From NCBI GenBank assembly GCA_934456315.1, contig CAKSHG010000020.1, forward strand, positions 1 through 17,295: a DNA stretch of 17,295 bases, written 5' to 3'. The position numbers were made by a program, and so were the translations under genes. The stretch's first letter is position 1. Every line of letters begins with the position of its first letter. This DNA is from an uncultured Oscillospiraceae bacterium. Its GTDB lineage: Bacteria > Bacillota > Clostridia > Oscillospirales > Ruminococcaceae. Under the pieces are notes generated by a model. The model saw nothing but the letters and a program-made list of their open reading frames with translations, made no database searches and had not been told where the DNA came from. Below, in pieces: positions 13,553-17,295 of this stretch.

Positions 13553-16135
13553 TCAGTCTTTCCGGCAGTACCGGAGTATGGTCGAGAGTACGTCGCGCAC
13601 CACCAGGGGCTTAGGAAGGTGAGCGTTCATTCCGGAGTCGAGGCTGGCGCGGACGTCGTCCGGGAACGCGTTCGCCGACATGGCGATGATGGTGACCGTA
13701 CCCGCGTCCGGACGGTCGAGGGCGCGTATCTCCCGGGCGGCGGTCATGCCGTCCATCACCGGCATCATGATATCCATGCAGACCGCGTCGTAGAACCCCA
13801 CGTCCGAAACCCGGAACGTGTCCACTGCCTCCTGACCGTTCCACGCCTTGGTGACCGACGCGCCGTGGCTGGTCAATACCATGTCCGCAATCTCCATGTT
13901 CAGCTCGTTGTCCTCCACAAGGAGAATGTTCAGCCCGTTCAGGCAGTCGCGGGAGGGCTGCTCCAGCTCGCCGGGCTGGCGGTAGTCCTTGTCGACCCGG
14001 AACGTGAGCCGCGTCGTGAACGTAGTCCCCACGTTCTTCTCGGACTGGCAGGTTATCGTCCCGCCGAGGGCGTCCACCAGCTTCTTCACGATGGAAAGCC
14101 CCAGCCCGGCGCCCTGGTAGGTGGTGCGGGCGGTCTGCGCCTCCTGGGAGAACGGCTCGAACAGGTGCGCCTGGAACTCCGCGCTCATTCCGATGCCATT
14201 ATCCGAGCAGATGAACTCGTAGGTCACCGTGTCCTCCGTGCGGGACACCATGCGGGTGTTCACCCGGACGTAGCCGCCCTCCCTGCCGTACTTCACGGCG
14301 TTGCCGCTGATGTTGTACAGTATCTGCTTCGCGTGGCGCGGGCTTCCGATGAGCCGCGTCACAGGCAGGTCGCCTTTCCGCAGCACTTCGTAGCTGATGT
14401 TCTTCGCCTGCGCCTGCGGGATAACCACTACGTTGACCTCCTCGAGCATCTCCATGATGTCGAACGGCTTATTCTCGAGGACGATGTCGCCGTTCTCGAG
14501 CTTGCTCATGTCGAACAGGCTGTTGACCAGCTCGAGCAGCGTATCCAGCGCGATGGTCGCGCTGTCCCGGCAGTGCTGCTGAAGCTCCTGGTCCTCCGGG
14601 TGGTCGGCGCCCAGCTGAATGTAGCCCCGTATCCCGTTTATCGGCGTGCGGATATCGTGGCTGATACGCCGCAGGAACTCGTCCTTGGCGCTGTTCGCGA
14701 CCTTCGCCTCCTGCGCTTCCTTTTCTATGCGCGCCTGGTATGCCGCCTCCCGGGCTTTCTCCTTGTCGACGTCCTGGAGGAGCGCCAGCACATGCCTGGG
14801 CTTTCCGTCCTCGTCGTAGTCGGCGACGGTCGCGCTGACGCGGCACCACCGTATCTCGTCGTCCCGTGTAGCCTGGTAGTCCGCGTAGAAGCTCCGGCGC
14901 ATTTCGGTTATCCTGTCGCGGCTTAGGTTGTCGCAGATGTACTCGTAGGACAGCACATGCGCTATCTCATCGCGGTATTTTTCCGCCACCATCATGCTAA
15001 GGAACAGGTCCTTGAGAAACCCGAAATCCCCGTTCGCCGGGACGATGTTCTCAAGCCAGGGAGCCACATATACGGTCTTGTACACGTTCTCCCGGACGTC
15101 GACGTAGAACAGGCAGAAGTAGATCGTTTCCAGGGATTTCAGCATGGTTACGGTTTCGGTAAGGCGCTGATTGCTCTCGCGGAGCTTCTCCTGGTTCGCG
15201 GCGAGCGCGCGGTTGCGCAGCGCGAATATCATCACGCACGCGATAAGATAAATAACGACGACGATACCCACTGTGACGAAGCAATCCGAAAACACGGAGA
15301 GCGCGGGGTAATACACCATGACGCCGTAGTCCTCATAGGCGGAGCGGTATCCCCACCAGTACTGCCCGTCTGCGGCGAACTGATGGAGCTGCCCGTCCTT
15401 CTCTATCCCGGAAAGCTGCCGGAGGAAATCGCTGCCGTCCACGTCCGCGCCGTTGAATGCGGGGTCGCTGGTGGCGCTGACGCGTCCGCCGCTGAAAATG
15501 ACGTAGTGACCACAGTTTTCGAGGTACAGACCGGAGAGCATGCTCTCGAGGTCGCTTTCCGAATCGGAAACCAGCCCGGTGGGCTGCTTGTAGAACCCGA
15601 TGATTATCCCCGGTGCGTCCTGCCGCGCCATCGCGCACAGGTCGTAGAACTCCCCGTCCGCCTCCACGCGCTCCGCGAATATCTTCGCGGGGTGGGTAAG
15701 GATATCCGCGAACCTCCTGCCGAGGTCGGTTTCCGTCCAGCCGGAGCTGCGGAACCTGCGGGTGTAGCCGGAGGCGTCTGTTTCAAGCTCCCCGTTTAGC
15801 AGCACCACGCCGCTTATACGCAGGCTGTCGACGTACTCCTCAAGCGCCGCGTCGTCCACAAGCTCCGGCTCGTCCGCCAGGCGGCTGCGGAAATCCCGCA
15901 GCAGGCCGGTCATGCGGAACAGGCTCTTTGTGCGGTCGGTCGCCACGACCCTGCTGAAGCTCGCGCACTGGGTCTTGAGAGTGGCTGCGGCGCTTTCCGC
16001 AAGGTCCCTCGACTGCAAAATCTCAATATAGACGGATATCGGCACTGCCGCCAGGACCAGAACTATACCGATGATGACCGCTTTCAGCAGCGTCAGGCTG
16101 CCGCGCTTTGCGGCGGGTCTGTTTTTTTCTTCCAT
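13553..16135 (-). CDS. Hybrid sensor histidine kinase with C-terminal receiver domain
   Basis: Membrane sensor kinase of 860 residues (numbering below from the preceding GTG). TM1 is about 18-39, a large extracytoplasmic sensor about 40-283, and TM2 about 284-307. A coiled linker and a PAS-like region (about 335-460) follow, then a second coiled segment. The HisKA box FLRRISHDIRTPINGI has phospho-acceptor His494. The ATPase has the N box with Asn609/Asn613, DNGIGM (646-651), and GAGLGLSIV (676-684). The receiver (about 736-861) has acidic LLVEDNE (742-743), phospho-acceptor Asp789 in CMDIMMPVMDG and Lys843 in LPKPL. There is no HPt domain and no DNA-binding output. Start: ATG at 16135 has GGTGA 6 bases upstream and shares one base with the lipoprotein stop (TGATG); GTG at 16138 is the alternative. 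It is coupled to the lipoprotein gene, which suggests a joint sensor. Confidence 0.94.
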   Translation of the reverse strand: MEEKNRPAAKRGSLTLLKAVIIGIVLVLAAVPISVYIEILQSRDLAESAAATLKTQCASFSRVVATDRTKSLFRMTGLLRDFRSRLADEPELVDDAALEEYVDSLRISGVVLLNGELETDASGYTRRFRSSGWTETDLGRRFADILTHPAKIFAERVEADGEFYDLCAMARQDAPGIIIGFYKQPTGLVSDSESDLESMLSGLYLENCGHYVIFSGGRVSATSDPAFNGADVDGSDFLRQLSGIEKDGQLHQFAADGQYWWGYRSAYEDYGVMVYYPALSVFSDCFVTVGIVVVIYLIACVMIFALRNRALAANQEKLRESNQRLTETVTMLKSLETIYFCLFYVDVRENVYKTVYVAPWLENIVPANGDFGFLKDLFLSMMVAEKYRDEIAHVLSYEYICDNLSRDRITEMRRSFYADYQATRDDEIRWCRVSATVADYDEDGKPRHVLALLQDVDKEKAREAAYQARIEKEAQEAKVANSAKDEFLRRISHDIRTPINGIRGYIQLGADHPEDQELQQHCRDSATIALDTLLELVNSLFDMSKLENGDIVLENKPFDIMEMLEEVNVVVIPQAQAKNISYEVLRKGDLPVTRLIGSPRHAKQILYNISGNAVKYGREGGYVRVNTRMVSRTEDTVTYEFICSDNGIGMSAEFQAHLFEPFSQEAQTARTTYQGAGLGLSIVKKLVDALGGTITCQSEKNVGTTFTTRLTFRVDKDYRQPGELEQPSRDCLNGLNILLVEDNELNMEIADMVLTSHGASVTKAWNGQEAVDTFRVSDVGFYDAVCMDIMMPVMDGMTAAREIRALDRPDAGTVTIIAMSANAFPDDVRASLDSGMNAHLPKPLVVRDVLSTILRYCRKD

Positions 16136-16911
16136 CACGAATCACCAAGCGCCTTTTCGGCGTTCACATATTTTCCGATTATCTCCTTGAGCGTTCCGTC
16201 GGAGCGCATTTCCGACAAAGCCTGCGACATCTCCCCGACGACCTGGAAGTCGCAGTCCTTGCTGAACGCTACCCCGAGGTTCGCGTGTACGAGGTCCTCG
16301 TCGAGCACGCGGTAGTCCACGCCGACTATATCCAGCTGCTCCCGCAGCGCTGCGGCGTACCCCGCGCAGGCGTCGACGTAGTCGTTGCGCAGAGCCGTCA
16401 CGGCGTCGCCGAGGTCGGTCATGCAGTAAACGTTCTCAACTGCGGGCACGCCCGGCTCCGACTGGTCGAGGAATATCTCCTCCGTCCTGGAGGACACCCT
16501 GACCGCCACGCTCTTCCCCTCCAGCTCGGACAGGTGCTGAATGGGGCTGTCGTTCATGACTACGACCACCTGCCGGGTCGTCATGTAGGGTATCCAGGTG
16601 TAGCGCTCCTCCTGCCCGTCGATGGCGATGCAGCTCCACAGGCAGTCTACCCCGCCGCTTTCCAGCAGGGCGTCGCGCTGGCTCCACTCTATCTGCTCGA
16701 ATACCGGCTTGTATCCCATGCGCTCGCAGACCTCCTGCGCTATTTCAACGTTCAGCCCGGCGAACTCGCCGTCCTCGTCGATGTAGCAGTAGGGACGGTA
16801 GTCGTCGCAGCCTATGACCAGCTCCGGGAGCGGCTCCTCCTGCGCGGAGCAGCCGCTGATGAGCGCCGCGGCGATGGAAATCAGAGCCGCTGCAAAGAAC
16901 TTTTTCAACAT
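16135..16911 (-). CDS. Extracellular solute-binding lipoprotein, family 3-like (PBPb fold)
   Basis: Predicted lipoprotein of 258 residues: signal MLKKFFAAALISIAAALISG with lipobox LISGC (Cys21), then a two-lobed periplasmic-binding-protein fold. LVIGCDDYRPYCYIDEDGEF, AGLNVEIAQEVCERMGYKPVF (about 31-71) and FEQIEWSQRDALLESGGVDC are typical of amino-acid-binding proteins. GKSVAVRVSSRTEE (132-145) starts lobe 2, and SDGTLKEIIGKY near the end matches the family C-terminus. The start is the ATG at 16911, with GGAG 8 bases upstream; a frame from 16944 would contain that site. No permease or ATPase gene flanks it. Its stop overlaps the start of the hybrid kinase, so a role as ligand-binding co-sensor for that kinase is inferred; an orphan transport role is the alternative. 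Confidence 0.92.
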   Translation of the reverse strand: MLKKFFAAALISIAAALISGCSAQEEPLPELVIGCDDYRPYCYIDEDGEFAGLNVEIAQEVCERMGYKPVFEQIEWSQRDALLESGGVDCLWSCIAIDGQEERYTWIPYMTTRQVVVVMNDSPIQHLSELEGKSVAVRVSSRTEEIFLDQSEPGVPAVENVYCMTDLGDAVTALRNDYVDACAGYAAALREQLDIVGVDYRVLDEDLVHANLGVAFSKDCDFQVVGEMSQALSEMRSDGTLKEIIGKYVNAEKALGDS

Positions 16912-16958
16912 ATCTTTAACTCCATTATAAAAATGAATCAACACTTGTATGTTGCTAT

Positions 16959-16987
16959 ATTATACTATAAATTGACAAATTTATCAA
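16959..16987 (-). promoter_or_regulatory. Sigma-A promoter of the lipoprotein-kinase operon
   Basis: On the minus strand TTGATA (16982-16987) and TATAAT (16959-16964) are 17 bases apart. The spacer holds an inverted repeat, ATAAATT-GACA-AATTTAT (16967-16984 on the plus strand), and TTGATAA recurs 12 bases upstream (minus strand of 16981-16987 and 16993-16999). These are candidate operator sequences. Confidence 0.8.
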
Positions 16988-17073
16988 GATACTTATCAAT
17001 GAAAGCTATAAAAAATCCGTTAAGAAAAATTCACATCGGCGCCTGCAAATTCCTGAAAAACCGCGCAGGGCAG

Positions 17074-17102
17074 TTGACATACATTTATGATAGTAGTATA
17101 AT
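17074..17102 (+). promoter_or_regulatory. Perfect-consensus sigma-A promoter of the right-edge gene
   Basis: TTGACA (17074-17079) and TATAAT (17097-17102) are separated by 17 bases, an exact match to the vegetative consensus. Transcription would start about 17109 with a leader of about 32 bases, which shows no obvious operator. Confidence 0.9.
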
Positions 17103-17140
17103 GTGTTCAGAAAGCAGACCCGTTTGTGAAAGGACTGAAT

Positions 17141-17295
17141 ATGAAGAAACACGTTCCCGTGCTTATCGCGGCGGGCGCGCTCGCTGCTGCGGCGGCAGTG
17201 CTGTTCGCCTTTCAGGTGCCGCAGAAAGCGGCGCTCACCGCCGGAGCGGCGCAGTACCTCCGGGAGAAATACGGCAATATCCCGCAGGCGGCGGA
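17141..17295 (+). CDS. Exported or membrane-anchored protein, N-terminal fragment
   Basis: Only the first 51 codons are in the window. The product begins MKKHVPVLIAAGALAAAAAV followed by LFAFQVPQKAALTAGAAQYL, a short basic N-terminus and a hydrophobic Ala-rich stretch that is a signal peptide or an uncleaved membrane anchor. There is no lipobox. The region after it is likely helical (AAQYLREKYGN). I do not recognise the family. The start is the ATG at 17141, with AAAGGA 6 bases upstream and a perfect consensus promoter about 40 bases further up. It is divergent from the lipoprotein-kinase operon and shares a 229-bp intergenic region with it. Confidence 0.75.
   Translation, partial: MKKHVPVLIAAGALAAAAAVLFAFQVPQKAALTAGAAQYLREKYGNIPQAA

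Noticed and set aside
13619..14926. Long plus-strand open frame opposite the histidine kinase (435 codons)
   Set aside because: The minus-strand kinase motifs are unambiguous; this frame has no recognisable content.
1..17295. CRISPR array, tRNA or rRNA genes, transposase or phage genes
   Set aside because: I read both strands for spaced repeats, RNA gene features and such proteins and saw none.

Overview
The window reads as a chromosomal segment of a spore-forming, low-complexity-envelope Gram-positive bacterium of the class Clostridia, most likely the Ruminococcaceae/Oscillospiraceae. The reasons are the clostridial hrcA-grpE-dnaK-dnaJ heat-shock operon under a perfect CIRCE operator, a gerA-type spore germination receptor operon, a VanG-like D-Ala-D-X ligase, Gram-positive ribosome-binding sites (GGAGG-type) and strong consensus vegetative promoters. 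Coding DNA is G+C-rich with a strong third-position bias, while the promoters are A+T-rich. The high G+C bias creates long open frames antisense to nearly every real gene; I treat these as shadows. Assignment below class is inference.

Layout. (1) Positions 1-564, minus strand: the 5' part of a D-alanine--D-alanine/D-serine ligase-like gene with its own promoter and a hairpin leader. (2) 565-5381, minus: the class I heat-shock operon hrcA-grpE-dnaK-dnaJ, with promoter and CIRCE ahead of hrcA, a hairpin between dnaK and dnaJ and a terminator after dnaJ. A second, degenerate CIRCE lies about 100 bp upstream. (3) 5460-5735: a non-coding stretch of five consecutive hairpins that looks like a dispersed intergenic repeat and abuts a shortened gerC-like gene. 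(4) 5736-9119, minus: an overlapping gerAA-gerAB-gerAC operon for a spore nutrient receptor, preceded by a sigma-G-like promoter. (5) 9151-11670, plus: a divergent operon of a GNAT acetyltransferase, an HD-domain phosphohydrolase and a membrane-anchored lipase-like alpha/beta hydrolase. (6) 11774-13396, plus: a cytoplasmic GH13 alpha-glucosidase-type enzyme with its own promoter and a cre/LacI-type operator just after the -10 box. (7) 13553-16911, minus: a lipoprotein of the periplasmic-binding-protein fold followed by a hybrid histidine kinase, translationally coupled, with neither an ABC transporter nor an output regulator nearby. (8) 17074-17295, plus: a consensus promoter and the start of an exported or membrane-anchored protein cut by the window edge.

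How it fits together. HrcA represses its own operon through CIRCE, and DnaK/DnaJ/GrpE form one chaperone cycle. GerAA, GerAB and GerAC are expected to form one inner-spore-membrane receptor made in the forespore. The binding-protein/kinase pair looks like a split extracytoplasmic sensor. The GH13 enzyme probably degrades short alpha-glucans or related oligosaccharides taken up by transporters outside the window. No CRISPR array, tRNA, rRNA, transposase or phage gene was seen. The items I would look at first are the hairpin cluster beside the shortened gerC, the overlapping sigma-G/sigma-A divergent promoters, the second CIRCE-like site and the lipoprotein-kinase pair.
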